The notes below the pieces were generated by a model that saw only the letters and a program-made list of their open reading frames with translations, was not told where the DNA came from and did not search any database. From contig PHBI01000008.1 in assembly GCA_002841945.1 (NCBI GenBank), positions 20,275 to 84,274 on the forward strand: 64,000 bases of DNA. Reading direction: 5' to 3'. Made by a program: the position numbers and the translations under genes. This DNA comes from Deltaproteobacteria bacterium HGW-Deltaproteobacteria-14. Its GTDB lineage: Bacteria > Myxococcota_A > UBA9042 > PHBI01. Shown one piece after another: positions 48,884 through 57,646 of this stretch. Each line of letters opens with the position of its first letter. Within the stretch, counting starts at the first letter, position 1.

Positions 48884-49675
48884 TCAGGCCTTCGCGTGGT
48901 GCAGCGCGAAGTGGGCCCCCTGGGGGTCGACCCCCATCACGACGTGGTCGCCGCCCGGCACCTCCATGGGGCCGTGCATGACGGTCCCGCCGAGCTGCTT
49001 CAGCGTGGCGGTCGCGGCGTCGAGGTCGGGGACCCGCGCGTAGTAGACCCAGCACGGGGGCATCCCCTCGGGGGCCTGCATCATGCCGCCGATGGTCTTG
49101 CCGGGGCCCGGGCCGTACATCTGGTAGACGCCCATCTCCCCCATGTCCATGGCGTCGGTCTTCACCCAGCCGAACAGGGTCGAGTAGAACGCGAACGCCC
49201 CCTCGACGTCGGCGGTGTAGATCTCGTGCCAGGACATCTCGCCGACGCGCGGCGTCTCGGGGCGCCCGCCGTCCTCGGTGAAGGACTCCGGCGTGTAGAT
49301 CCCGAAGGCCGCGCCGAACGGATCGGCGACGACCCCAAAGCGCCCGACGCCGGCCATGGTCCGCGCGGGCATCAGGATCTTGGCGCCGAGCTCCACCGCC
49401 TCGGCGATGGTGGCGTCCGCGTCCTCGGCGCCCACGTAGCCGAGCCAGTGGGGCGGCGCGCCCATCGCCTTGGCGGCCTCGGGCAGCGCCATGCTGCCGC
49501 CGACCGGCCCCGCCGGCCCGGCGAACATCAGGTAGTGCTCGTTCCCGTCCGGGCCCGCGCCCTCCCAGCCGGCCAGGGTCCAGCCGACCACCTTGGTGTA
49601 GAACTCCCGGGCCGCCGCCGGATCGCTGGTCATCAGGTCGAACCAGAGAAAACGTCCGTGGTACATCGCGCTCAT
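48884..49675 (-). CDS. VOC (glyoxalase/bleomycin-resistance) superfamily protein
   Basis: A 263-residue protein with two tandem VOC modules. The first (GRFLWFDLMTSDPAAAREFYTKVVGWTL to DPFGAAFGIYTPE) and the second (SWHEIYTADVEGAFAFYSTLFGWVKTD to DPQGAHFALHH) each carry the DPxGAxF strand. This double layout is common in antibiotic-sensing or glyoxalase-like proteins of Myxococcota; the substrate is unknown. GGAGGAG precedes the ATG at 49675 and a later in-frame ATG is possible. Confidence 0.88.
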   Translation of the reverse strand: MSAMYHGRFLWFDLMTSDPAAAREFYTKVVGWTLAGWEGAGPDGNEHYLMFAGPAGPVGGSMALPEAAKAMGAPPHWLGYVGAEDADATIAEAVELGAKILMPARTMAGVGRFGVVADPFGAAFGIYTPESFTEDGGRPETPRVGEMSWHEIYTADVEGAFAFYSTLFGWVKTDAMDMGEMGVYQMYGPGPGKTIGGMMQAPEGMPPCWVYYARVPDLDAATATLKQLGGTVMHGPMEVPGGDHVVMGVDPQGAHFALHHAKA

Positions 49676-49803
49676 TTTCGCTCTCCTCCCCGTGTCGGCT
49701 CGAGGCGTCGCGCACACCGCGCCCGCGACGCTCAGGCTGGGCGCCGATTCCGCCACGCTGACTTGACGCCGTCAACCCGGGGGCCGCCGAGCCCGCCGCA
49801 CGC

Positions 49804-52800
49804 TCAGCCGGCGCTCGCGGCGTCCACGGCGGCGTCGATCGCGGCCATCACGGCGGCCCGGTCGTCGCGCCACAGGCCCGGCGTCACGCGCAGCAGCGTC
49901 CAGCCGAGGCGCTGCCAGAAGAGCGGCACGTAGAGGTCGCGGGTCAGCGCGTCCGACTCGTGCAGGAACGCGCTGCAGTCGACGCCGACGCGGAAGACGC
50001 GGTCCTCGTGGGTCGCGACGGCGAGGTCGAGGGACAGGCGCCCGAGGCCGACGTCGCGCTTGACGCGGTAGCCCCGGGCGGTGAGCTCGCGGGCGAGGGC
50101 GTCGCGGACCCGCAGGCCGGTGCGCCCGACGTTCAGGAGCTGCCCGCCGCGCGCCGTGACCCCGCGCCCGCCGCCGAGCTCGGCGGCCTCGGCGAGGCAG
50201 GCCTCGGCGTCGCCCTCGTCGCCCCGGGACGCCGCGCGCACGAAGCGCATGTAGCTCTTGAGGAGCTTCGGCCCGACGTGCTTGGAGCCGTCGACCGAGA
50301 GCGCCTCGGGGTCGAAGGACGCGAACATCCACAGCCCCAGGCGCGCGCGGGTGATCGCCACGTTGAGCCGCTTGTCGCCACCCTCCTGGCCGAGCGGCCC
50401 GAAGCGCGCGTGGACCCGCCCGCCGGCCTCGGACGGCCCGTAGCCGAGCGACATCAGGATGACGTCGCGCTCGTCCCCCTGGACGTTCTCGAGGTTGCGC
50501 ACGAAGATCTGGTCGATCACCGGGCGCTCGCGGTCGCGCTGGAGGCGCTCGCGGAAGCCGTCGTCGAGGGCCGCGCGGGCCTCGATCAGCGCCTCGACGC
50601 GCTCGGCCTGCTTCTTGTTGAAGGTCACCACGCCGACCGACGGCGGGCCGCCGCCCGGGGCATCCTCGCCGAGCACCCGGCCGAGGGCGTCGACCAGCAG
50701 CTCCGCCTCGACGGGGTTCTCCTGGTCGACCCAGCGCCCGTCGCCGCGCTCGAAGTGGAGCCCCTCCCAGGAGGCCAGCCGGCGCCGCTCGGCGTTCGGC
50801 GCGGTCGCCAGGCGCCGCCCGTAGAAGGCCGCGTTGGAGAACGCGATGAGCGCCTCGTGGCGGCAGCGGTAGTGCCAGCGCAGGGTGGTGTTCGGCAGCG
50901 CGATGCGGGCGAGGTCGAGGATCGACTGGCTCGCGAGGAGCGCCACCTCGTCGTCCTCCTCGAGGTCGTCGTCCGCCGCCGTCCGAAAGAAGTGCGACGG
51001 CGGCATCTGCTGGTCGTCGCCGGCGATGACCGCGCGGGCGGTGCGGACCAGCGCGGGCACGGCGCTCTCGACCGGGCACTGGCTGGCCTCGTCGAAGATC
51101 ACCAGATCGAACAGCCCCGGCTCGAGGGGAAAGAGCGCCGCGACCGACTCGGGGCTACACAGCCAGACCGGCCGCGCGACCGACAGCCCGCGCCGCCAGT
51201 GGCGCTCGATGACCTGGCGCAGGGTGGCGCGGTAGCGCCGCTTGCGCGCGTCGGCGGCGAGCTTCTGCAGCCCCTGACGGCCCCCCTCGTCCGCGGCCAG
51301 GGCGAGCAGGCGCGCCTGATAGCGGGCCAGGATCCCGCTCGCGGTCAGCTCCCGGCTCTGGTCGGTCGCGTCGGCCAGGGCCGCGAGCCCCGCGGGCTCG
51401 ATCAGCGGCGCCACCAGCGCGCGCTGCGGGCGCCCGGCCAGCAGCAGCTGCCGCCACCCCCACTCGACCGCGCGCCGCGCCTCCTCCTGCGCCGAGCCGC
51501 GGGCGCCGTCCTGGCGCCAGCGCTTCAGAAACGCCGCCACCCACGGCGGCTGGTCCGCGAGCTGCTGGTCCAGGGCGATCGCCGTCGCCGCATCATCCCG
51601 CGATGCGATGAGGGCATTTATGTATTCTAAACAACGATTAAGGTCATCTCGTGCTGCGTCGCACAAATCCTGCCGGGCGGGGGCGTCGAGGTGTGGCGCC
51701 AGGGCGTCGAGCGCCCGGTCGACCCCCTCCAGGGCGCGCTGGCGGCGCACGTCGGCGGCCAGCGCGGCCAGAAAGGGCGTGATCCGGGCGCTCGCCACGT
51801 CCCCTTCGAGGGTCGGCGGGTCGGCGTAGGGGCCCCCGAAGCGGGCCAGGCGCGCCACCAGGCGGTGGAGGTCGCGCACGGCGTCACGGCGGCCCGCGAC
51901 CCGGGCGAGCGCCTCGTCGATCTCGGCCGGGTCGCCCCCGAAGCCGAAGTCGAAGAAGGGGCTGTCGACCGGCATGCTGGCGATGAGCTCCTGCCACGGC
52001 ATCGCCTCGCGCAGGAGCCGCGCCATGGCCGCCGGGCGGTCGTCGCCGAGCTCGACCGGGCGGGCGAAGCCGCGCACGGTGCGCTTGAGCAGCCCGCGGA
52101 GCGACCAGTAGCGCGGGGCGAAGAGGCGGTACCAGCGGTCGTCGAGGGCCGCAAGCTCGTCCATGCGCAGGGCGTCGGCGTCGAGCTCGGCGTCGGAGCG
52201 CACGACCAGCTCCGTCGGGACCGGGCCGAGGTGGGCCCGGGCGTCCTCGAGGAGCGTCACCAGGCGCGACCACTCGCCGCTCTGCTGGTCGCCGCCACAC
52301 CAGCCCCAGAACAGCAGGAAGTCCGCGAGCGGGGCGTCGTCGGGCGCCATGAGCAGGCGCACGAAGGCGTCGTTCTCGACAAACGCCAGGGCGAGGGCGT
52401 CGAGGTCGCGCGGCCGCAGGTGCCCAGTCCCCGCGAGGGCGCGCCAGGCGGTCAGCGCGTCGCCGAGGGTGCGCAGGGCGGTCCAGGTCGCCTCGACGTG
52501 GCTCGCGCCGTAGTCGCGCCAGTCGGTGCGGGCCGACAGCGGGTGGGGGCGGCACAGGGGGGCCGCGACCGGGGCGAGGCCGTCGAGGCGGGGCAGGGCG
52601 CGCTCGAGGGCGGCCTCGTCGAGGTCGGCGACGACGTCGCGCAGATCCGGCAGCGGGTGGCCGGGGTCGTCGAGGGCGCGCTGATCGAGCTCGGCGAGCC
52701 CCGGGCGGCCGCCGGCGGGGGCGGACAGCAGCGTCCAGGCCGCCTGGTGGGCCGCGACGCGGGCCTCGACCTGGCCCTGGGCGCGGGCGTGGGCGGCGCC

Positions 52801-54075
52801 GGCGCGGTCGATGTCGCGCTGGCGGGCGTGGCCGTCGGAGGCCGAGTCGTCGAGGACCTGAGCGAGGGTGTCGGCGATGGCGTGGCAGACGGCGTTGCGG
52901 TCGCGCTCGACGTCGTGGACCACGGCCGCGGCGTCGCTGAGGCCGAGGTGGGCGAGGCGGTCGGCGACGACGTCGAGGGCGGCGCGCTTCTGGCAGACGA
53001 GCAGCACGCGGTCGCCCCGGGCGACGCTGGCGGCGACGAGGTTGGTGATGAGCTGGGACTTGCCGGTGCCGGGCGGGCCCTGGACGACGAGGCCGGCCTT
53101 GCCGTCGCGCTCGAGGAAGCGGAAGACGTCGTCCTGGCTGGCGTCCGAGCGCAGCGCCTGCCAGCGGCGGAGGTCGCCGAGGGGGGCCGGGGCGGTGGCG
53201 CCCGGCGGCGGGGTCGCGGCGGGCGCGGCGTCGGGGCTCCAGGTGGCGTCCTCGTCGATGGCCAGGAGATCGGCGGCGAGGCCGAGGCTGGCGTCGTCGA
53301 GGGCGCCGGCGAGCAGCGCGTCGTACTCGAGCACGACGGTGCTGGCGGCGGCGGGGAAGCGGCCGAGGACGAGGTGGAAGCGCAGGCGAAAGCGGTCGAG
53401 GGGGCCGGCGTCGCGCTGCTCGGCGTCGCGCGGCTCGAGGGGGCTCAGCGCCGGCAGCGCCGGCGGCGTCTCGTGGAGGTGCAGGCCCGCGAGCTGCAAG
53501 GTCTCGACGAGGCCCTTCCAGGTGGCGTCGTCCACCTTGAAGCGGCCGTCGTCGTCGCGCGCGAGGAAGTCCTCGGCGGTGAGGCGGACGCCGGCGACCC
53601 GGGCGAGGGTCTGGACGAGGGGCTCGTTGAGGACCGGGGCGCCGATGGGCTCGAGGGTCCAGCGCAGGCGCCCCTTCTTGGTCTGCCCGAGGGCGACCGG
53701 GTAGAGAAAGAGCGGCGCGCGCAGCCAGGTGCCGTCGGGGGCGCGCCCCTCGAGGAAGGGCCAGCCCACGGCGAGGTCGTCGGCGCCGGTCTCCATGCGG
53801 TCGGCGCGGGCGGCGTGAGCCAGGGTGGCGACGTCCGCCGACAGCGGGTCGCCGTCGGCGGTGGCGGCGACGGCGGCCAGGACCCCGGGGCGCGCGCTGT
53901 CGCTCCCGAGGACCTGGACGAGCCAGAGCAGGCGTGAGGCGTCGCTGATCCGCGACAGGTCGAGGGCGCCGCTGCGCGACGGCCGGGTGAGCCGCAGGGT
54001 GCGGCTGCGCATGTTGACCGCGACGAAGCGGTCGCGGAGCGCCTCGAGCCGGCGGCGCCGCCCGTCGTGGGTCAC
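49804..54075 (-). CDS. DUF4011-type SF1 helicase with C-terminal Vsr-like endonuclease domain
   Basis: A 1423-residue protein. It starts with the DUF4011-like segment ALRDRFVAVNMRSRTLRL. The helicase core has Walker A GPPGTGKSQL (about 335-345), the Walker B line LVIFDEASQCPVESAVPAL (about 990), AGDDQQMPPSHFF, and UvrD-like motifs (VGVVTFNKKQAERVEAL, NVQGDERDVILMSLGYGP, RLNVAITRARLGLWMF). The last 100 residues (RGYRVKRDVGLGRLSLDLAVA, GVDCSAFLHESDALTRDLYVPLFWQRLGWTLLRV) match the MTES_1575/Vsr-like nuclease tail. This build is widespread and some relatives act in phage defence. A GTG start is used; it follows the cyclophilin gene by seven bases. Confidence 0.75.
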   Translation of the reverse strand: MTHDGRRRRLEALRDRFVAVNMRSRTLRLTRPSRSGALDLSRISDASRLLWLVQVLGSDSARPGVLAAVAATADGDPLSADVATLAHAARADRMETGADDLAVGWPFLEGRAPDGTWLRAPLFLYPVALGQTKKGRLRWTLEPIGAPVLNEPLVQTLARVAGVRLTAEDFLARDDDGRFKVDDATWKGLVETLQLAGLHLHETPPALPALSPLEPRDAEQRDAGPLDRFRLRFHLVLGRFPAAASTVVLEYDALLAGALDDASLGLAADLLAIDEDATWSPDAAPAATPPPGATAPAPLGDLRRWQALRSDASQDDVFRFLERDGKAGLVVQGPPGTGKSQLITNLVAASVARGDRVLLVCQKRAALDVVADRLAHLGLSDAAAVVHDVERDRNAVCHAIADTLAQVLDDSASDGHARQRDIDRAGAAHARAQGQVEARVAAHQAAWTLLSAPAGGRPGLAELDQRALDDPGHPLPDLRDVVADLDEAALERALPRLDGLAPVAAPLCRPHPLSARTDWRDYGASHVEATWTALRTLGDALTAWRALAGTGHLRPRDLDALALAFVENDAFVRLLMAPDDAPLADFLLFWGWCGGDQQSGEWSRLVTLLEDARAHLGPVPTELVVRSDAELDADALRMDELAALDDRWYRLFAPRYWSLRGLLKRTVRGFARPVELGDDRPAAMARLLREAMPWQELIASMPVDSPFFDFGFGGDPAEIDEALARVAGRRDAVRDLHRLVARLARFGGPYADPPTLEGDVASARITPFLAALAADVRRQRALEGVDRALDALAPHLDAPARQDLCDAARDDLNRCLEYINALIASRDDAATAIALDQQLADQPPWVAAFLKRWRQDGARGSAQEEARRAVEWGWRQLLLAGRPQRALVAPLIEPAGLAALADATDQSRELTASGILARYQARLLALAADEGGRQGLQKLAADARKRRYRATLRQVIERHWRRGLSVARPVWLCSPESVAALFPLEPGLFDLVIFDEASQCPVESAVPALVRTARAVIAGDDQQMPPSHFFRTAADDDLEEDDEVALLASQSILDLARIALPNTTLRWHYRCRHEALIAFSNAAFYGRRLATAPNAERRRLASWEGLHFERGDGRWVDQENPVEAELLVDALGRVLGEDAPGGGPPSVGVVTFNKKQAERVEALIEARAALDDGFRERLQRDRERPVIDQIFVRNLENVQGDERDVILMSLGYGPSEAGGRVHARFGPLGQEGGDKRLNVAITRARLGLWMFASFDPEALSVDGSKHVGPKLLKSYMRFVRAASRGDEGDAEACLAEAAELGGGRGVTARGGQLLNVGRTGLRVRDALARELTARGYRVKRDVGLGRLSLDLAVATHEDRVFRVGVDCSAFLHESDALTRDLYVPLFWQRLGWTLLRVTPGLWRDDRAAVMAAIDAAVDAASAG

Positions 54076-54082
54076 GTGCGGG

Positions 54083-54871
54083 CTACTCGACGATCGAGGC
54101 CGACTTCAGGTAGTCGAGCTCCGGGAACTCGGCCTTGAGGTAGGCGTTGCCCTCGGCCTGCAGCCGCCCCTGGTCGGGGCCGCGGCCGCGCGGGGCGCCC
54201 TCGCCGTAGCCGGAGTAGAGGTTGTCGACGACGTCCATCCCGCTCACGACCTCGCCGAAGGGCGCAAACCCCATGGGATCGAGGTTCGCGTTGTCGCCGT
54301 AGTTGATGAAGAGCTGCGAGGTGCGGGTGTTGGGCCCGGCGGTCGCGAACGTGATGCGGCCGCGGGTGTTGCTCTCCTTCTGCGGGTCGTCCTGGATCCG
54401 CGCCTCGCGCCAGGCGGCGCCGATGGTCGGGTCGCCGTGGATGCCGAACTGCGCCATGAACTTGCGCGGCGACTGGATGACCCGGAAGAAGGCGATGTCG
54501 GTGTAGTAGCCGTTCTTCACGAGGTTGTAGAAGCGGTCGGCGCCCTTGGGGGCCCAGTCGCGGTGGACCTCGACGACGACGTCGCCCTTGGTGGTGACGA
54601 ACTTCGCCTTGAAGGTCGCCGGGGCCTCCTCGGTGAGCTTGGACGGGTCCTTGAGGGCGTCGAGGTTCGGCTTGGCCGCGGGCTCGGCCGCCTTGGCTGC
54701 GGGCGCGGCGGGGTCCGCCGCCTTGGCCGCCGGGTCGGCGGCGTTGTCGCCCGGGGCCGCCGCCGCCGGGTCGGCCTTCGCCGGCTCGCCGCCGTTGCCC
54801 TCACCCTTGGTGCCGCACCCCATGCCGATCACCAGGGTCATCGCCGCCGCAATCATCGTAAAGCGCTTCAT
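54083..54871 (-). CDS. Cyclophilin-type peptidyl-prolyl isomerase lipoprotein
   Basis: A 262-residue protein with a lipoprotein signal (MIAAAMTLVIGMGCG, Cys at about 19) and a long Ala/Pro/Asp linker (30-80). The cyclophilin domain is clear: GADRFYNLVKNGYYTDIAFFRVIQSPRKFMAQFGIHGDP, NTRGRITFATAGPNTRTSQLFINYGDN, and FGEVVSGMDVVDNLYSGYGE. It should speed proline isomerisation of exported proteins outside the cytoplasm. It is the first gene of a two-gene unit with the large helicase. Confidence 0.9.
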   Translation of the reverse strand: MKRFTMIAAAMTLVIGMGCGTKGEGNGGEPAKADPAAAAPGDNAADPAAKAADPAAPAAKAAEPAAKPNLDALKDPSKLTEEAPATFKAKFVTTKGDVVVEVHRDWAPKGADRFYNLVKNGYYTDIAFFRVIQSPRKFMAQFGIHGDPTIGAAWREARIQDDPQKESNTRGRITFATAGPNTRTSQLFINYGDNANLDPMGFAPFGEVVSGMDVVDNLYSGYGEGAPRGRGPDQGRLQAEGNAYLKAEFPELDYLKSASIVE

Positions 54872-55081
54872 CGGAGCCTCGCGTCGTCCGTCGTGTTCGT
54901 GGGCCGCGAGCATATCCCCTGGCCGGGCCCCGTCAACGGCGTTGTGGAACGCGGAGAGGCCGCGCGCGCTTCCCGAAACAGCGCCAGCGGCGTGGGGTGG
55001 TCCCCGCCGCTCGCGTTCGACGACAGCGTCCGCGTCGCTCGGCCGCCGCGAGGCGGGCCAGGCGGGTGGCGAAGCCGGTCG

Positions 55082-55423
55082 CTACACCTCGCCGGCGTTT
55101 GGCGCCAGCTCGTCGGCGCCCGCGAGGGGCGCCGTGCCGACCTCCACCCGGGCGGTGACCACCCGGGGCCCGCGCCCGGTGCGCTGCTGGGCCCGACGCA
55201 CACGCAGCTCCTCCGAGAGGCTGCGGACGCGAGCGCGCAGCGCCTTGAGGTCGGCGAGGCTGATGGCCTCGACCGACTGCCGGCGGCGGCGCACGGTGAT
55301 GAGGCGCTGCACCGCGTCGGTGAGCGGCTCTCCACAGCCAAAGCAGCTGGTGGTCCCGTCGGGGTTGTTGAAGTCGCAGTGCGGGCACTGAAGTGACGGA
55401 ATCCGGACCTTCTCAGGTGTCAC
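55082..55423 (-). CDS. Zinc-ribbon and coiled-coil protein
   Basis: A 113-residue protein starting at a GTG six bases after GAGAGGG. Residues about 12-30 form a zinc ribbon (CPHCDFNNPDGTTSCFGCG). A long helical region follows (RLITVRRRRQSVEAISLADLKALRARVRSLSEELRVRR, about 45-85) with heptad character. It might be an RNA- or protein-binding adaptor. A longer upstream extension in frame is not protein-like. It is not clearly in an operon. Confidence 0.6.
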   Translation of the reverse strand: MTPEKVRIPSLQCPHCDFNNPDGTTSCFGCGEPLTDAVQRLITVRRRRQSVEAISLADLKALRARVRSLSEELRVRRAQQRTGRGPRVVTARVEVGTAPLAGADELAPNAGEV

Positions 55424-55600
55424 GGTGACCCTCTCGGACGCGTGGGAGGCACGTCCGCCGGGCATCGATTCCCCGCTGCGTGCGTATCTCGGCAATCGAC
55501 CGGGCGCGCGGTTCCTTGAGGCGAATCCGATCCCGGCGGTGGAGCGAGCGCCGCGGATGCGCTACACGCTGCGGGTCGCGTCGGCTCGGAGGTCCCCGCC

Positions 55601-56884
55601 ATGCGCTCGAGCGTGCTCCTGATCGCCCTGACCCTCTGCGTCGGCCCCCTGGCCCACGCCGTGCCGCCGGACGTGCGCCTTGCGCAAGTGCGAGAGGTTC
55701 TGGCGAACGTGCCGTTGATCGACGGACACAACGACCTCCCGTGGCAGTTTCGCAAACGCATGGACAACCACCTCGGTGGGCTCGATCTGCGGACCGATCT
55801 GACGCGGCTCGACGAGCCCACCCACACCGACCTGGCGCGCCTCGCGGCCGGCGGGGTCGGAGGGCAGTTCTGGTCGGTCTACGTGCCGGCGGACCTCGGC
55901 CGCGACGAGGCGGTGCGGGCGACCCTCGAGCAGATCGACGTCGTGCACCGGCTGGTGGGCGCGTACCCGGACGCGCTGGCGCTGGCGCTGACAGCCGACG
56001 ACGTCGAGCGGATCCACCGCGAGGGCAAGGTGGCCTCGCTGATCGGGATGGAGGGCGGCCACAGCATCGGTGACTCGCTGGCGACGCTGCGCATGATGTA
56101 CGCGCTCGGGGCGCGCTACATGACGCTGACGCACTTCAAGGCGAACGACTGGGCGGACGCGGCGACGGCGAGGCCGGTCCATCACGGGTTGACCGCCTTC
56201 GGTCGCCGGGTCGTCCGCGAGATGAACCGCCTCGGGATGCTCGTCGACCTGTCCCACGTGTCCGCCGAGACGATGCGCGACGCGCTCGAGGCGAGCCTGG
56301 CGCCGGTGATCTTCTCGCACTCGAGCGCCTACGCCGTGTGCCCGTCGCCGCGCAACGTGCCCGACGACGTGCTCCGGAGCCTCAGAGACAACGGCGGGGT
56401 CATCATGGTGACCTTCGTCACCGGGTTCGTGGACCGCCGCATCCGCAAGCACTGGGCGGACGCGAGCGCCGAGAAGGCGCGCCTCGACAGCCTCTACCCC
56501 GACGATCCCGAGCGCGCCGAGAGCGAGCTCGCCGCGTGGCGCAAGGCTCACCCGACGCCGGTTACGACCTACAGGGAGGTCGCCGACCACGTCGACCACG
56601 TGCGCAAGCTCATCGGGGTCGATTACATCGGCCTCGGCTCGGACTTCGACGGCATCGAGTCGACCCCCAAGGGCCTCCACGACGTGTCCGGCTACCCGAC
56701 CCTGCTCGCCGAGCTCCTGCGCCGCGGCTACACCCCCGAGGAGGTCGGCAAGATCGCCGGTGGCAACGTCCTGCGCGTCATGCGGGCCGCCGAGGCGGTC
56801 GCCGCCAAGCTCCGCGCCGACGGCGCCGAGCCCGACGAGACCTGGTACACCCCCGAGCCCCCCGCCGCCGCCGCCGTGGATTGA
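55601..56884 (+). CDS. Membrane dipeptidase (peptidase M19), exported
   Basis: A 427-residue protein with a signal peptide ([20 protein letters not shown]). It has the renal-dipeptidase signature [13 protein letters not shown] with metal ligands, [76 protein letters not shown], and GLGSDFDGI. It should hydrolyse dipeptides outside the cytoplasm. It is monocistronic, opposing the vapBC operon. Confidence 0.93.
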   Translation: MRSSVLLIALTLCVGPLAHAVPPDVRLAQVREVLANVPLIDGHNDLPWQFRKRMDNHLGGLDLRTDLTRLDEPTHTDLARLAAGGVGGQFWSVYVPADLGRDEAVRATLEQIDVVHRLVGAYPDALALALTADDVERIHREGKVASLIGMEGGHSIGDSLATLRMMYALGARYMTLTHFKANDWADAATARPVHHGLTAFGRRVVREMNRLGMLVDLSHVSAETMRDALEASLAPVIFSHSSAYAVCPSPRNVPDDVLRSLRDNGGVIMVTFVTGFVDRRIRKHWADASAEKARLDSLYPDDPERAESELAAWRKAHPTPVTTYREVADHVDHVRKLIGVDYIGLGSDFDGIESTPKGLHDVSGYPTLLAELLRRGYTPEEVGKIAGGNVLRVMRAAEAVAAKLRADGAEPDETWYTPEPPAAAAVD

Positions 56885-56914
56885 CGGTCGCCGACGCGAC
56901 TCGCCCCATGGTGC

Positions 56915-57316
56915 TCAGTGAGGCGCGAGGCGCGTCAGGTTGGGGACGCGGTCGAACGTGCGGTCGAACGACGCCACGGTTTCTACGTCGTGGTTGAGGG
57001 ACACGGCGGCGTGGATCGCGTCCCGCACCCCCAACCCCGCCACGTCCTCGATGAGTCGCCGCGCGAGGTCGGTGTCGGCGAGCGTGACGGGGAGGACCGT
57101 CGGGCACAGGGCGACGAAGAGATCGTAGACCTGAAGCGCGAGGTCGAGCCGGGACAGCGCGTGATAGCGGTACAGGATCTCCTGCAGGACCGCGGTGCTC
57201 GTGCAGACCTCTACCTCGCCGCTTTGGGCGCGCGCGAGGAAGTCCAGCGCGGGCTGCCGGTTCGGATGCTCTCGACCGGCCGCGTACATGGGGACGTTGG
57301 AGTCGATGAAGATCAC
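56915..57316 (-). CDS. vapC: VapC-type PIN-domain ribonuclease toxin
   Basis: A 133-residue PIN domain. The four acidic positions of the active site are readable: IFIDSNVPMYA (Asp5), AVLQEILYR (Glu), GVRDAIHAAVS (Asp) and ASFDRTFDRV (Asp). These enzymes cleave RNA when freed from their antitoxin. The GTG start overlaps the vapB stop by four bases, so translation is coupled. Confidence 0.88.
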   Translation of the reverse strand: MIFIDSNVPMYAAGREHPNRQPALDFLARAQSGEVEVCTSTAVLQEILYRYHALSRLDLALQVYDLFVALCPTVLPVTLADTDLARRLIEDVAGLGVRDAIHAAVSLNHDVETVASFDRTFDRVPNLTRLAPH

Positions 57317-57543
57317 GACGCTCGCCCAGCGAGGATCTCGGCGTTCATCTCATCGAGGTCGGCGGTGGGGGCGTCGAGCGCGGCGAGCCGAGCGAGCGGA
57401 TCGTCGCCGACGGTCTCCCGGCGCAGCGCCTGCTCGAGGGCCCACCGGATCCACTCGCTCTTGCTGATCTGACGCCGCCCGGCGGCCTCCCGGAGGCGCT
57501 GGTCGACGTGCTCGGGCACGAGGATCTGAAGGCGATGACTCAT
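57313..57543 (-). CDS. vapB: Ribbon-helix-helix antitoxin
   Basis: A 76-residue protein. The N-terminal half is a ribbon-helix-helix fold (RLQILVPEHVDQRLREAAGRRQISKSEWIRWALEQAL), the DNA-binding part, and the Asp/Glu-rich C-terminal part (LARLAALDAPTADLDEMNAEIL) would block the toxin. It lies directly upstream of and overlaps vapC. An ACTCAT repeat operator lies across its start. Confidence 0.88.
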   Translation of the reverse strand: MSHRLQILVPEHVDQRLREAAGRRQISKSEWIRWALEQALRRETVGDDPLARLAALDAPTADLDEMNAEILAGRAS

Positions 57544-57578
57544 GCACTCATACTCATGACCGATGAGTGTGCTGTCAA
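57538..57578 (-). promoter_or_regulatory. Promoter and operator of vapBC
   Basis: On the minus strand a perfect TTGACA (57578-57573) is followed after 17 bases by GAGTAT (57555-57550). ACTCAT occurs three times on the plus strand (57538, 57546, 57552), with a reversed copy in ATGAGTG (57563-57569) that pairs with CACTCAT (57545-57551). These sit across the -10 and spacer, as expected for VapB autorepression. The predicted transcript starts at or within a base or two of the ATG, so vapB may be leaderless. Confidence 0.6.
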
Positions 57579-57646
57579 CGCAGGGGCACCCCCGCAGGCC
57601 ATGTTCTCTCCCGGGCGCGCGCGGCCATGCGCGGTCCCGCCCGTCG

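Noticed and set aside
49804..57543. A defence island made of the large helicase, vapBC and neighbouring genes
   Set aside because: Between the helicase and vapBC lie a cyclophilin, a zinc-ribbon protein and an M19 dipeptidase, none of them defence genes, and no integrase or tRNA border is present.
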